Origin: an uncultured Parabacteroides sp.
Lineage (GTDB): Bacteria > Bacteroidota > Bacteroidia > Bacteroidales > Tannerellaceae
NCBI RefSeq assembly: GCF_902493135.1
Contig: NZ_CABUOD010000030.1
Span: 1-54,158, forward strand
Reading direction: 5' to 3'
DNA length: 54,158 nt
A program made the translations under genes and the position numbers. Under the pieces are notes generated by a model, which saw only the letters and a list, made by a program, of their open reading frames with translations, was not told the DNA's origin and did not search any database. This document shows, piece after piece, positions 24,204-33,888 of the stretch. Numbering within the stretch: position 1 is the first letter of the stretch; each line of letters begins with the position of its first letter.

Positions 24204-25895
24204 TTATTTTCTATTCACATTTGCCCAATACTGATTCGTCTGAGTTTCCTGTTCCGGGATCTCCCATGTCATGTGGTCAATAGTGACTGCGGTTGTGCTC
24301 CAATGATTAGATCCCTCATAAACGGGGGCTTGATTCCAACGTTTACTATTCCAGAAATTCCAACCATTTTCTCCCCAACATTCAATTCGCCATTGCAACT
24401 TGCACATGTCAAGTGCAGACATTCCCTGCATAGCCGGATAGTTATCACAAGTCAACGTAGGAGTTCCTGCTTTTGTACGAGCAGCCAGCAACTTATTCAA
24501 AGTCGCTTTCGCACCAGATTCATCACCGCTCTGTGCTTGGGCTTCTGCCATCATCAACAATACTTCTGATGTACGATAGATAATCACATCAGAGTTAGAA
24601 CGATCGTGACGACGGGATGACTCATCAGAAGCAATGGATGCTGCCCATTTCAAACAGGTATAAGCAGGAATGGCAGTAGGATACCAGGCAGTATCTCCAT
24701 TTTCTATGGCAAAATAGGGGAAAGTTGCAGTTTCTGTTGTAAAACGTTCTTTGCGATAGTCATTATCAGCCATTTTCGACCATAACGCATTATCAATCTG
24801 GAAATAGGCCGTATTCACCATATCAGAGCCAGTTTTAAGCACATTATAATAGGTCCAAGTGTAAATGTTAGCATCATTGGCCCAACCAAAAAGGCATTCC
24901 GGGTTCTTAGCTACAGACATAAACGCATTGTCATCAGCTTTGATATCATCCGTTTTATTACAAAAACCGGCCATACGGTCATTGGATGCTCCATAAGCAG
25001 ATTCCGGAATAAATTCCCAACCGTAATTATCCAATACATCTTTACATGCCGCAATGACTGTTTGATAATCTCCCGTCCATAAAGCGGATTTTGCTAAAAA
25101 ATACTGCGCCAAACCAAGGTCAATATCGACGGCCGTATCATGATCTTTAGCTTTTGTATAACCATAACCGGACTCCTGAAACAGGCGAACAGCATCTTTG
25201 AGGTCTGTCAAAATAAAATTCCATGATTCTTCCGCTGAAGAAGGAGCTACAACATCCTGATAACCATAGTTTGTATAAAGAGGCATGCCATAACCTTCTT
25301 TTCCACCATGCAAATATGCTTTCGTAAAACGTTCCATCAACTGCAAATATCCCATGCCACGCAGTGTCAATGCCATAGCTTTATATTCTTTCAACAAGGA
25401 ACTTTCTCCAACCACCTCGTCACTCAGAAACATCAACACCTTATTGGCATTACTAATCGACAAAGAAGGAGAACACCAATAACCATAGCATTCAGAAGTC
25501 TGATTGGCTCCCCAATATTTCAGATCCGGACTGTTTCTATAGTATTGGCCCCAACCGGAAGAATGGCGGGCGCCATCACCATACACGATATCACCACATT
25601 GCAAATTACGGTAAATATTATTATGCACCCATTCGTTATCAATAGACATATTCGTAAAGCCACCACTCATGATAGCGTTGCGTACGACAACATATCCTTT
25701 CAAATTGGCCGTCAAACCGCCTAATATCAATTCACGTTCTTCATCCGTACCGTTTTTCAATAAATCTTCAATCTGCTCATCCGAAAAGTTATTTGGATTG
25801 TGGACATCCAACTTGGAATCACAAGCAGTCAGCACAGAAACGATAGCCAAAGTGCCACAGAAATATTTAATATATTTTTTCATTTTTCGCTTCAT
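24204..25895 (-). CDS. SusD-like nutrient-binding outer-membrane lipoprotein
   Basis: A 563-residue SusD/RagB-family protein. The chosen start, ATG at 25895 (MKRKMKKYIKYF), lies 7 bp after the susC-like stop; an in-frame TTG further upstream overlaps susC and is less likely. The lipobox is SVLTACDSKLDVHNP. Family features include the N-terminal NFSDEQIEDLL helix, Trp- and Tyr-rich loops (DLKYWGANQTSECYGYWCSP), TPR helices (YKAMALTLRGMGYLQLMERF, AEAQAQSGDESGAKATLNKL) and the C-terminal RIECWGENGWNFWNSKRW. It caps the SusC channel and captures the substrate. Its substrate is unknown. Confidence 0.9.
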   Translation of the reverse strand: MKRKMKKYIKYFCGTLAIVSVLTACDSKLDVHNPNNFSDEQIEDLLKNGTDEERELILGGLTANLKGYVVVRNAIMSGGFTNMSIDNEWVHNNIYRNLQCGDIVYGDGARHSSGWGQYYRNSPDLKYWGANQTSECYGYWCSPSLSISNANKVLMFLSDEVVGESSLLKEYKAMALTLRGMGYLQLMERFTKAYLHGGKEGYGMPLYTNYGYQDVVAPSSAEESWNFILTDLKDAVRLFQESGYGYTKAKDHDTAVDIDLGLAQYFLAKSALWTGDYQTVIAACKDVLDNYGWEFIPESAYGASNDRMAGFCNKTDDIKADDNAFMSVAKNPECLFGWANDANIYTWTYYNVLKTGSDMVNTAYFQIDNALWSKMADNDYRKERFTTETATFPYFAIENGDTAWYPTAIPAYTCLKWAASIASDESSRRHDRSNSDVIIYRTSEVLLMMAEAQAQSGDESGAKATLNKLLAARTKAGTPTLTCDNYPAMQGMSALDMCKLQWRIECWGENGWNFWNSKRWNQAPVYEGSNHWSTTAVTIDHMTWEIPEQETQTNQYWANVNRK

Positions 25896-25902
25896 TTTAT
25901 AA

Positions 25903-28900
25903 TTAAAATTCAAGATTCAAACCCAAAGAGATCGTGCGCATAGTCGGATAGATATACTGACTAACTTCCAAACCTCCAGTCATTGACATGGCAGGATCCA
26001 CACCTTTCTTTGCTGAAATATAGAACAAGTTATCCGCAGATGCATAAACACGCAATCTACTGATGCCAGCCTTATTCAAGAGAACTTTCGGGATTGTATA
26101 GCCCAATGTAATATTCTTCATACGCAAATAAGAAGCAGAAAACAATGACATATCGGTATATTTCCAAGAACCGGTCGTCGAACCATCATAATATATAGTA
26201 GAATTATTCGATGCCCAGATCATTGGGAAATAAGCCCCCGTATTATTTTCCGGATCATACGTGCTACCAATCAAATCAGTAGATTGGGGTTGTGCAGAAC
26301 GAGACAAGAAAGAGGAACGATAAAGGCCATTAGCATATTCGACAGACATAAATTTACCGCCGAACTGATAAGCAAAAATAGCTTGAAGGTCAAAATCTTT
26401 ATATCGCAAGGAAGTAGTCAAACCTCCAATCCATTTGGGCGTTGCACTCCCCATTTCATACATGGATGCATCCGAAGAAACCGTAGTCTTCACACTTTCA
26501 CCTTGTTTATAGTTTGCATAACGGCCACCTGATGCTCCATTATGGACATCATCATATGTCACACGATGCCAATACATTGGCAAACCTGATTCCTGATCGA
26601 CACCTGCATATTTGTACAAATACAAGTTATACCAGTCGCGTCCTTCACCACGCAAGTAAAATACTCCGGATGCATTGGCTGTCCCAGCGCCAGACCAACC
26701 GTCGCCGTTTGCAGTCCATGTCCCTTTTGGAAGATCCATCGTTTCATTCCATGCCGGAATTGTCGATGCCGGGACTTCCTTCAAAATCGTTTTATAGTGA
26801 GTACCATTAATACCTACGTTCCAAGTCCAATCCTTTGTACGAATAATATCAGCCGACAGATCAATTTCAAAACCACGGTTACGTAGTTTGGCTGAATTCC
26901 GTTGCCGCGTCGTATTACCACCATTTGCCAGATAAGAGATCGGCTCGTTATAAAAAGAATTGGTGGTCAAACTGTTATAAAAGTCCAACGAACCCGATAC
27001 ACGGCCTCCCAATACAGAGAAATCCAAACCGACATCAGTTGTATGGACATTTTCCCATGTCAAGTCTTCATTGACCAAACCGCCATAACCTATAGAATAG
27101 GTTTTTGCCGTACCTGTACCATTTGAGCTTGTATTCCATGATCCGACGCCATAAGACCAAGTATGGTATCCATAATCGGCAGCACCATTCTGGTTACCGA
27201 TCACACCATAACTTAAGCGCAACTTGGCATTATCCAACCAGCTTTTCGTCCCTTCCATAAAACTCTCAGAGGTGAAGCGCCAACCAGCACCGACTGAATA
27301 GAATACGCCCCATTTGTCTTTAGCAAACTTAGAAGAACCATCAGCACGGACAGATCCCGACAAATAATACTTCTCATCATAATTATAATTAGCACGTGCA
27401 AAATAAGATTCCATACGGACAGTACCCAAGCTCCATCCCGGAGTAGCCAAAGTAGATACATTTGTATAACGGCTGACAAAGTTACCCGGAGAGATAAAGC
27501 CTGCAATCAATTCATCTGAAGATCCCCAGTTCAATTGGTCATAACTATTATCATTATATTCGTGGCCAACCATAGCATCAACATGATGTTTCGCGATATC
27601 TTTGTTATAACTTAACATCTGTTGGGTATTCAGAATCGTTCTTACATATTTTTGAATACCGATACCTCCATTATTAGGAGAACCCAAAGAACTTAAACCA
27701 CTACGATATTTCATCATACGGTTAGCATGCTGGTCATAAGAGAAATTGACGGTAGCCTTGAAATCTCCAAATACAAAATCAGCATACACACGCGAAGTCC
27801 ATAAATCAACTTTATTCTGATTGATATTCTGATCAATATCATAAAGAATGTCTCCAGCAACACGGTTGCCTTCTGTTGTCCCAACAGGAGAATAAGTAGC
27901 ACCGGGATAACCGGCTTCCACTTTATTGCCATGCTCATCCAACACATAATTGCCAAGTGCATCACGTGCCCAAATCGAGACAATTGGGTGAGTAGCATTA
28001 GCATACATCATCACATTACCTGAAGCAGCACCGGGGTTACGTCCCCATTTTGTAGACATAGAATTGGTGACCGTATGAGTATATCCTACGTTTGCACCGA
28101 CTTTCAACCATTTAAATAATTCAGCATCTACGTTAGCACGGCCTGAATAACGTTCAAAATCGGAAGCACGTACAAAAGAAGGTTCATCCAAATAGCCCAA
28201 TGAAGCATAATATCTTATCTTGTCCGTACCTCCGCTGGCTGAAACATCATATTGCTGACGGAAATTTGTTTGCAACAATTGATCTGCATAAGTATCACCA
28301 TCCCGATACAAATACGAAGCATTCGGATTTAACCGTCCATCAGTATTAACCAAATAAGCGCCAGTCATGGTAGCAGCAGCCGAAGCTCCCGCTCCTTCCA
28401 TCGTATAAATAGCCCCCGGAACATTGTATGCCATCCAGTTACCCAAACCATTACGGGTAAAGTTCTGTTCACTATTGGCCGCACCAGCCACATAATTAAA
28501 CAGGTGTTGGCTTGCAAATTCAGCTGCAGCCTCATGCGTATAGTTCGGATTTTTAACATTCGTGTACGGGACTCCGTTCGAATCTACGCCAGGAAGACCT
28601 GTTCCGTTTACACCATAACGATACGAATTGTAAATAGCTTTCCAGTAGTATTCATAATAATCAGAAGCTTTTGTCATGCCTGAAGTATTAAACCGTCCTA
28701 CTGAGTTCCAACCCCAACGAGCATCAAAGCTGATACGAGTCTGGCCGCTTTTACCTTTTTTGGTTGTCACCAATACCACCCCGTTCGCTCCACGAGATCC
28801 ATAAAGAGCTGTAGATGCAGCGTCCTTCAAAACCGTAATACTCTCGATATCGGATGAATTCAAGTTAGACAACGGATTTTCATTCTGGGCTGGAACACCA

Positions 28901-29451
28901 TCAATTACAATCAATGCACTCGCACTACCCCCATTTGCAGAACTGACACCACGTACACGGATCCCCATATCGACCCCCGGCTGACCATCTGTTGCAGCCA
29001 CCTGCAAACCAGGGACAGATCCCTCCAGCATTTTGGATGCAGAGCCCGAACTCTGAACCACCAACACTTTTGAATCTATGGCGCTCATCGATCCCGTCAA
29101 ATCTTTTTTCTTCGCTGTACCATAAGCAACGACAACAACCTCTTCCAACTGTTCCGAATCTTCCGACATACGAATATTCAAGAACTTTTGATTACCCACT
29201 TTCACTTCTTGAGTCTTATACCCGATAAATGAAAATACCAAAACAGCATTACTTCCTCCAGGAATATTAGGAAGTGTAAAAGTTCCATCAGCCCCTGTCA
29301 TGGTTCCAATAGCCTGACCTTTTACAGCAATATTGACACCTGGCATTTCTATTCCCAAGTCATCTACCACCTTTCCTGAAATTGAAATCTGAGCAAATGC
29401 TTGCAACCCCATACAGAGGGAACATAGCAATAATAGAATTCGATTTCTCAT
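25903..29451 (-). CDS. SusC-like TonB-dependent outer-membrane transporter
   Basis: A 1182-residue SusC/RagA-family receptor. The signal peptide (MRNRILLLLCSLCMGLQAFA) is followed by a carboxypeptidase-regulatory-like domain (ISGKVVDDLGIEMPGVNIAV, residues 23-100), the TonB-box-like EEVVVVAYGTAKKKDLTGS near 108-125, a plug with IRVRGVSSANGG and DAASTALYGSRGANGVVLV, and a 22-strand barrel with the terminal SLGLNLEF. It imports a ligand across the outer membrane with SusD, powered by TonB-ExbBD. It sits directly upstream of the SusD gene and downstream of a phosphoesterase gene, all on the minus strand. No anti-sigma or HTCS regulator is adjacent; an AraC-type gene lies 3.5 kb away. Confidence 0.93.
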   Translation of the reverse strand: MRNRILLLLCSLCMGLQAFAQISISGKVVDDLGIEMPGVNIAVKGQAIGTMTGADGTFTLPNIPGGSNAVLVFSFIGYKTQEVKVGNQKFLNIRMSEDSEQLEEVVVVAYGTAKKKDLTGSMSAIDSKVLVVQSSGSASKMLEGSVPGLQVAATDGQPGVDMGIRVRGVSSANGGSASALIVIDGVPAQNENPLSNLNSSDIESITVLKDAASTALYGSRGANGVVLVTTKKGKSGQTRISFDARWGWNSVGRFNTSGMTKASDYYEYYWKAIYNSYRYGVNGTGLPGVDSNGVPYTNVKNPNYTHEAAAEFASQHLFNYVAGAANSEQNFTRNGLGNWMAYNVPGAIYTMEGAGASAAATMTGAYLVNTDGRLNPNASYLYRDGDTYADQLLQTNFRQQYDVSASGGTDKIRYYASLGYLDEPSFVRASDFERYSGRANVDAELFKWLKVGANVGYTHTVTNSMSTKWGRNPGAASGNVMMYANATHPIVSIWARDALGNYVLDEHGNKVEAGYPGATYSPVGTTEGNRVAGDILYDIDQNINQNKVDLWTSRVYADFVFGDFKATVNFSYDQHANRMMKYRSGLSSLGSPNNGGIGIQKYVRTILNTQQMLSYNKDIAKHHVDAMVGHEYNDNSYDQLNWGSSDELIAGFISPGNFVSRYTNVSTLATPGWSLGTVRMESYFARANYNYDEKYYLSGSVRADGSSKFAKDKWGVFYSVGAGWRFTSESFMEGTKSWLDNAKLRLSYGVIGNQNGAADYGYHTWSYGVGSWNTSSNGTGTAKTYSIGYGGLVNEDLTWENVHTTDVGLDFSVLGGRVSGSLDFYNSLTTNSFYNEPISYLANGGNTTRQRNSAKLRNRGFEIDLSADIIRTKDWTWNVGINGTHYKTILKEVPASTIPAWNETMDLPKGTWTANGDGWSGAGTANASGVFYLRGEGRDWYNLYLYKYAGVDQESGLPMYWHRVTYDDVHNGASGGRYANYKQGESVKTTVSSDASMYEMGSATPKWIGGLTTSLRYKDFDLQAIFAYQFGGKFMSVEYANGLYRSSFLSRSAQPQSTDLIGSTYDPENNTGAYFPMIWASNNSTIYYDGSTTGSWKYTDMSLFSASYLRMKNITLGYTIPKVLLNKAGISRLRVYASADNLFYISAKKGVDPAMSMTGGLEVSQYIYPTMRTISLGLNLEF

Positions 29452-29516
29452 AATTTCACAAACTTTATTAGGTTAAACATATTTATTTTTGGCAAAATTC
29501 TACTTTTATGCTCTTT

Positions 29517-29538
29517 AATATCATAAAAAAATGATATT
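29517..29538. promoter_or_regulatory. AT-rich dyad upstream of susC-like gene
   Basis: AATATCAT and ATGATATT are perfect 8-bp arms with a 6-nt loop, about 65-90 bp before the susC-like start. It may be an operator for the locus regulator or a weak terminator of the phosphoesterase transcript. The rest of the 268-bp spacer shows no gene. Confidence 0.35.
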
Positions 29539-29719
29539 TTTATCCTATTTTTTGGCGAATTAGAATATTGTTCAAAATTTCGTATAATCCGGAAAAGTCA
29601 CAAAATACTGATTTACAATTCAAAAACTAAAAAAGCGAACCGTGCAAGAAGAGTAGTATATCCCTTATCTACAATATGGCAAAAGGCAATCGATCAATGT
29701 GAAAAAATCATTTTCTTTT

Positions 29720-30793
29720 CTATTTTTTCCCAAACCGATTCATAAAATCTTCCGGATAACGCAAATCTTGAACAACTTCTCCACCATAGACACGTATCCA
29801 TGAACGAAAGCTTTTCGTTCCATCCGTCAATTCAATCACGCGAGCACCATTCGGCTTCAGGTCGTTATAGACCGTATCGCACCCACTAAACCGTCCAAAA
29901 ATAAAAAACATCCTGTTCCATAAAGTTGCACAATCATTATCATGGTCATGCCCGACAAAAATAGCATCGATATCTTTCATTTCTTTCATTGAGACAAACA
30001 GGCCGGAACTAACATTGGCTGAAGCGACAAGTTCACCTTTAATCCCCCGTGTCTCACTATAAACATCATCTTGCATTGCCCTTTTATGTTCCAACAAAGG
30101 AATATGAAAAAAAGCAAATGACGGTATCGGTTCACCTCCGTTCATTTTAGCAAAAACCTCACTTTGTTTCCGATACCAAGCTATCTGATCAAATCGAATA
30201 TGGTCATACCCCTTTATTCCTTCTATTTTAGAATAAGCATTCGAATCAAAGAGATAAAAAACCCGGCTGATTTTACCATTAGCTGATGAAGCAAGCGTTA
30301 TTACCGCGTTCGTCTCTCCGTGTATGCCTTCTACCTTTGTATTGATATTATAAGGTATGGACTTGACAATATCCAACATCTGCGCCCGCGTCCGGTCAAA
30401 TTCCTCGTCATGATTGCCAAATGTGACGGCAAAAGGAATTTTACGTATAGAAATAGGAGCCAAGATTTCACGTATGGACTTCTCTGCTGGTTTCCCAAAA
30501 ACCACATCTCCGGTATGAATAACCAAATCAGGCTTCTCCAAGTCTAACATTTGGTTGACATTATCCAATGCACGAACAGATTTCGGATCTCCTGCGACAT
30601 AGTGCGTATCCGTCAACTGTAAGATTTTAAACTTGCCCTCTTTATTAAAAAAGAACTTCCGCGCAGAATCATCCTCTTGTTCAGGAAAATTCTCCCTTGC
30701 CAGGACAGCAGTACTTGCAACAGCATCAGCAAAAATCAATCCGCCCATAGCCGAACCTTTTATAAAATTTCTCCGATTCATTCCACCTTTCAT
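29720..30793 (-). CDS. Calcineurin-like metallophosphoesterase, exported
   Basis: A 357-residue protein with a twin-arginine-like signal (NRRNFIKGSAMGGLIFADAV). The full metallophosphoesterase set is visible: LTDTHYVAG (D-x-H), HTGDVVFG, FGNHDEEF, FFHIPLLEH and VGHDHDND. These residues bind two metals in the purple-acid-phosphatase/DR1281-like fold. Substrates in the family include phosphomonoesters, cyclic nucleotides and ADP-ribose-type pyrophosphates; none can be chosen by eye. It precedes the SusC-like gene on the same strand and is divergent from the ADP-ribosylglycohydrolase-like gene, so periplasmic dephosphorylation of an imported, phosphate-bearing ligand is a reasonable inference. 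Confidence 0.85.
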   Translation of the reverse strand: MKGGMNRRNFIKGSAMGGLIFADAVASTAVLARENFPEQEDDSARKFFFNKEGKFKILQLTDTHYVAGDPKSVRALDNVNQMLDLEKPDLVIHTGDVVFGKPAEKSIREILAPISIRKIPFAVTFGNHDEEFDRTRAQMLDIVKSIPYNINTKVEGIHGETNAVITLASSANGKISRVFYLFDSNAYSKIEGIKGYDHIRFDQIAWYRKQSEVFAKMNGGEPIPSFAFFHIPLLEHKRAMQDDVYSETRGIKGELVASANVSSGLFVSMKEMKDIDAIFVGHDHDNDCATLWNRMFFIFGRFSGCDTVYNDLKPNGARVIELTDGTKSFRSWIRVYGGEVVQDLRYPEDFMNRFGKK

Positions 30794-31122
30794 TATAGAT
30801 GATCTATCATCCCTCGTTACAAATATTTTTAATTGAGCGCAATATTAAAAAGCATGAACCTGCTATTCATTATATTTTTGACATAATTTATTAGCTTTTT
30901 GACACCGCAATCTATTCTTTATCCATTTTCAGCACCGGAAACAAAATCATCAAATCACTAATTAATAGCACATTAAATCTTTTTTTCAATCAACCATCCT
31001 AAATTGGGTTTATCTTTTCCATTTTAAATTGAATAAAAAGAAAAAGAACCTATTATTACTTTTGTCAAGTCATCCAATAACAATAATTCCATATAAAATA
31101 AAACATAAAAAAACAATTTATC
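30794..31122. promoter_or_regulatory. Divergent regulatory region of SusCD/ADP-ribosylglycohydrolase locus
   Basis: This AT-rich 329-bp spacer separates the divergent phosphoesterase and ADP-ribosylglycohydrolase-like genes. A plus-strand −7 box TACTTTTG (31057-31064) would give a leader of about 50 nt for the latter. I see no ORF and no clear dyad. It is the natural place for binding by the AraC regulator. Confidence 0.4.
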
Positions 31123-32667
31123 ATGAAACACGAAATCCTACCACTCTTGGTAATCAGTCTGGCAACAGGGATACTCTCTTGCTCGCAACAACCGCCCAAA
31201 GAAGCTGACAGCATTCCCCAAACCATAACTATCAGTAAAGAAAAACTATTAGACAAAATCAAAGGCGGTTGGGCAGGGCAAACCATTGGCGTGGCATATG
31301 GCGGTCCGACTGAATTCCGTTACCGAAGCGCCATGATTCAAGACTACGTTCCTATCACCTATAATGACGGATGTATCAAAGGCTATTTCGATCATTTTCC
31401 AGCATTGTTCGACGACATCTATATGGATCTGACTTTCGTAGAAGTATTCGAACGTTTAGGGATGGATGCGCCGACCGATTCTTTTGCATACGCATTCGCT
31501 CACGCCGATTATGGACTTTGGCACGCCAATCAGGCAGCTCGCTACAACATCATAAATGGAATTATGCCTCCCGAATCCGGACACTGGTTAAACAATCCGC
31601 ATGCAGACGACATCGATTACCAAATTGAAGCTGATTTTGCCGGCTTGATGACACCGGGTATGCCGAATGCTTCATGCGAGATATCCGACAGGATAGGACA
31701 TATCATGAATTATGGTGACGGATGGTACGGAGGTGTCTATATCGGAGCCATGTATTCACTTGCTTTCATTTCCGACGACATCAACTTTGTTGTCAAAGAA
31801 GCCTTGAAGACGATTCCGGAAGATAGCCGCTTCCATAAGTGCATGAGCGACGTGATCCGTTGGCACGAACAATATCCGGATGACTGGAAGCAGACGTGGG
31901 CAGAATGTGAAAAAAAATGGAACCAGGATATCGGTTGTCCGGAAGGCACATTACGTCCTTATAATATTGATGCTGTCATCAACTGCGCCTACGTTATAAT
32001 GGGATTATTGTACGGGCAAGGTGATTTTTATAAAACAATGGATGTTTCGACACGTTGCGGACAAGATTCCGACTGTAACCCCGCATCGGCTGCCGGTATC
32101 TTGGCAACAATGCAAGGGTATAGCCGGATATCCGAATACTGGATGAAAAATTTGCGTGAAGTGGAAGACATCAACTTCGCCTATACAAACATGTCTTTAA
32201 ACCAAGTCTACCAAACCTCTTTCAAACATGCCTTGCAAATGATCGAACGCAATGGAGGCAGCATTAAGGACGACGAAATCACAATTGCCTGCCAAGCGCC
32301 CGTCCCGGTTCGTTTTGAACAAGGATTCGAAGGCTTGTTCCCAATCGGACGTCAAGACATAAAAAAAGATTTGAAGGACATAGAAAAATTTGAATTTGAA
32401 GGGACAGGAATCGTATTTACCGGTTATCTCCGAGGCGAGAAAAACTATATAGCCCAAGTCGAAATGCATATCGATGGGGAAATGGCCGAAAGAGCCAATC
32501 TTCCTATCGGCAAGAATCATCGCGTCGATCTTTTCTGGAAATACCAACTTCCAAAAGGCAAACATATCGTCACCTTCAAATGGATGAATCCGAATTCAAA
32601 AACGAAAATTCATTTCAGCGATGCTCTTATCTACTCTGATGGTCCGCTTCCTGTAGCTCATCAATAA
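31123..32667 (+). CDS. Exported ADP-ribosylglycohydrolase-family lipoprotein
   Basis: A 514-residue lipoprotein (MKHEILPLLVISLATGILS then Cys20). The N-terminal ~380 residues follow the all-helical ADP-ribosylglycohydrolase fold: KIKGGWAGQTIGVAYGGPTE at the entry, DDIYMDLTFVEVFE (97-110) in place of the usual DDT Mg site, and CGQDSDCNPASAAGILAT (312-329) for the G-x-D-x-D-T/C-N motif. The C-terminal ~120 residues form a beta-sandwich with carbohydrate-binding-like character. Family enzymes remove ADP-ribose from proteins or hydrolyse N- or O-glycosidic ribosyl bonds. Location outside the cytoplasm is unusual for an intracellular-signal eraser and suggests a catabolic role on an external substrate. 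The variant DDI motif leaves activity to be tested. Confidence 0.78.
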   Translation: MKHEILPLLVISLATGILSCSQQPPKEADSIPQTITISKEKLLDKIKGGWAGQTIGVAYGGPTEFRYRSAMIQDYVPITYNDGCIKGYFDHFPALFDDIYMDLTFVEVFERLGMDAPTDSFAYAFAHADYGLWHANQAARYNIINGIMPPESGHWLNNPHADDIDYQIEADFAGLMTPGMPNASCEISDRIGHIMNYGDGWYGGVYIGAMYSLAFISDDINFVVKEALKTIPEDSRFHKCMSDVIRWHEQYPDDWKQTWAECEKKWNQDIGCPEGTLRPYNIDAVINCAYVIMGLLYGQGDFYKTMDVSTRCGQDSDCNPASAAGILATMQGYSRISEYWMKNLREVEDINFAYTNMSLNQVYQTSFKHALQMIERNGGSIKDDEITIACQAPVPVRFEQGFEGLFPIGRQDIKKDLKDIEKFEFEGTGIVFTGYLRGEKNYIAQVEMHIDGEMAERANLPIGKNHRVDLFWKYQLPKGKHIVTFKWMNPNSKTKIHFSDALIYSDGPLPVAHQ

Positions 32668-32680
32668 AAACACTCAAATT

Positions 32681-32725
32681 CCAGCCAACAACCGGATAGG
32701 CTCTTCGTAACAGGGAGTTGGCTGG
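32681..32725 (+). terminator. Hairpin after ADP-ribosylglycohydrolase-like gene
   Basis: CCAGCCAAC (32681-32689) and GTTGGCTGG (32717-32725) are perfect 9-bp arms with a 27-nt loop, 13 bp after the stop. No T-run follows, so termination is uncertain. Confidence 0.4.
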
Positions 32726-32762
32726 TTACAATAAAGGACAGACAAATCAACACGTCAAAAAC

Positions 32763-32879
32763 ATGAAATGCAAAAAACAGCAAGTAAATTTGTATTTCAA
32801 GAATGACGTTGAATATGAAATCATGAATCTAATGCATAAGTATAGTCACAATATATTGGATATCGATACAAACAAATAG
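32763..32879 (+). CDS. Possible 38-residue small protein
   Basis: An ATG-to-TAG frame encodes MKCKKQQVNLYFKNDVEYEI, then MNLMHKYSHNILDIDTNK. It has a basic start and an amphipathic helix, with no signal or membrane segment. It sits between the ADP-ribosylglycohydrolase-like gene and the AraC gene. I recognise no family, and chance occurrence in AT-rich DNA is possible. Confidence 0.25.
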   Translation: MKCKKQQVNLYFKNDVEYEIMNLMHKYSHNILDIDTNK

Positions 32880-32902
32880 TTAATATATTGAGAAATAAAT
32901 GA

Positions 32903-32910
32903 TACATTTG
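32903..32910 (+). promoter_or_regulatory. −7 box of AraC regulator gene
   Basis: TACATTTG fits the consensus and gives a leader of about 28 nt. TTG at 32888-32890 is closer than usual for a −33 element. Confidence 0.45.
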
Positions 32911-32944
32911 TACAAGCAATTATAACACCATAAAGAAACATCAG

Positions 32945-33865
32945 ATGGATTTCGAATACAATAAACACAATGTCATAAAATACTTACCCACAAATAAAGA
33001 CAAAGACATCTGGGAAATGTCAATCAGTGGTGTAGGATTCCAATCTGTCAAGCCCAAAGACAGCTATCCTCCGAAAGGCCATCCGATCGGATATACCTTT
33101 AATCCTGAACGCGGACGGATAATAGACGAATTCACATTAGTATATATTACAAGAGGAGAGGGGAAATTCCAATCCGTCAACTGCCCCGAAGAGAAAATAA
33201 CAAAGGGGGACGCTTTCCTCCTATTCCCTGGAGAATGGCATACTTACCAACCGACTAAAAACATAGGATGGGATGAATATTTCGTAGCCTTCCGGGGAGA
33301 ATATTTCGACAAACTACTCAATAAGATCATCCACCATGAGACTCCCATTTTCCATATCGGTATAAATGACCAAATAGTCAAGCATTTCGGCGAAATGCTT
33401 GACTGTGCCTGGGCACAGAAGGCCGGATTCCAAGCAGTCCTGTCTGGAATCATGATGCACATGATCGGCTTGATCTACTCGATTAGCAAAAACCAGGATT
33501 ACGGGTCGGCCTCCATGCAAAAGATCCAGGAAGCATGCGTACTGATGCGGGAAAACATTTACAACAAGTTTACACCGGAAGACATTGCCGGCTCCATCAA
33601 CATGAGCTATTCCAACTTCAGAAAGTCGTTCAAGCAATACACCGGGATCGCCCCTCACCAATATATGCTACAACTAAAGCTTAGTAAAGTCAAAGATCTG
33701 CTGAGCAGTACGGAAATGTCGATCCAGGACATCGCAATGAAGCTCAATTTCGAATCGGCCGACTATTTCTCTTACTTTTTCAGGAGCAAAACAGGCATAA
33801 ACCCACTCTCTTACCGCAAAGAAATCGAAAAGCAGCGGGAAAAAGCCAAGAAAAATTCACTGTAA
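32945..33865 (+). CDS. AraC-family transcriptional regulator
   Basis: A 306-residue cytoplasmic regulator. Residues 1-170 form a cupin-like ligand domain (IDEFTLVYITRGEGKFQSVN, ITKGDAFLLFPGEWHTYQP). Residues ~205-300 contain the double helix-turn-helix: FTPEDIAGSINMSYSNFRKS and the signature MSIQDIAMKLNFESADYFSY, then FFRSKTGINPLSYRKE. Such proteins activate neighbouring catabolic genes on sensing a small sugar-like ligand. It lies next to the ADP-ribosylglycohydrolase/SusCD locus and is the only regulator candidate there, so control of that locus is likely but inferred. The next gene is convergent only 13 bp away. Confidence 0.9.
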   Translation: MDFEYNKHNVIKYLPTNKDKDIWEMSISGVGFQSVKPKDSYPPKGHPIGYTFNPERGRIIDEFTLVYITRGEGKFQSVNCPEEKITKGDAFLLFPGEWHTYQPTKNIGWDEYFVAFRGEYFDKLLNKIIHHETPIFHIGINDQIVKHFGEMLDCAWAQKAGFQAVLSGIMMHMIGLIYSISKNQDYGSASMQKIQEACVLMRENIYNKFTPEDIAGSINMSYSNFRKSFKQYTGIAPHQYMLQLKLSKVKDLLSSTEMSIQDIAMKLNFESADYFSYFFRSKTGINPLSYRKEIEKQREKAKKNSL

Positions 33866-33866
33866 A

Positions 33867-33888
33867 GGGTTTCTTTCTTTAGAAACCC
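33867..33888. terminator. Hairpin between convergent araC-like and dipeptidase genes
   Basis: GGGTTTC and GAAACCC are perfect 7-bp arms with an 8-nt loop, overlapping the dipeptidase stop. T-runs are lacking, so it is a weak candidate for a shared bidirectional stop. Confidence 0.4.

Noticed and set aside
14036..29451. A single pectin utilisation locus that includes the SusCD pair
   Set aside because: The GH28/GH106 operon and the SusCD genes are separated by an oppositely oriented two-gene operon and have separate promoters and terminators, so sharing a substrate is not supported.
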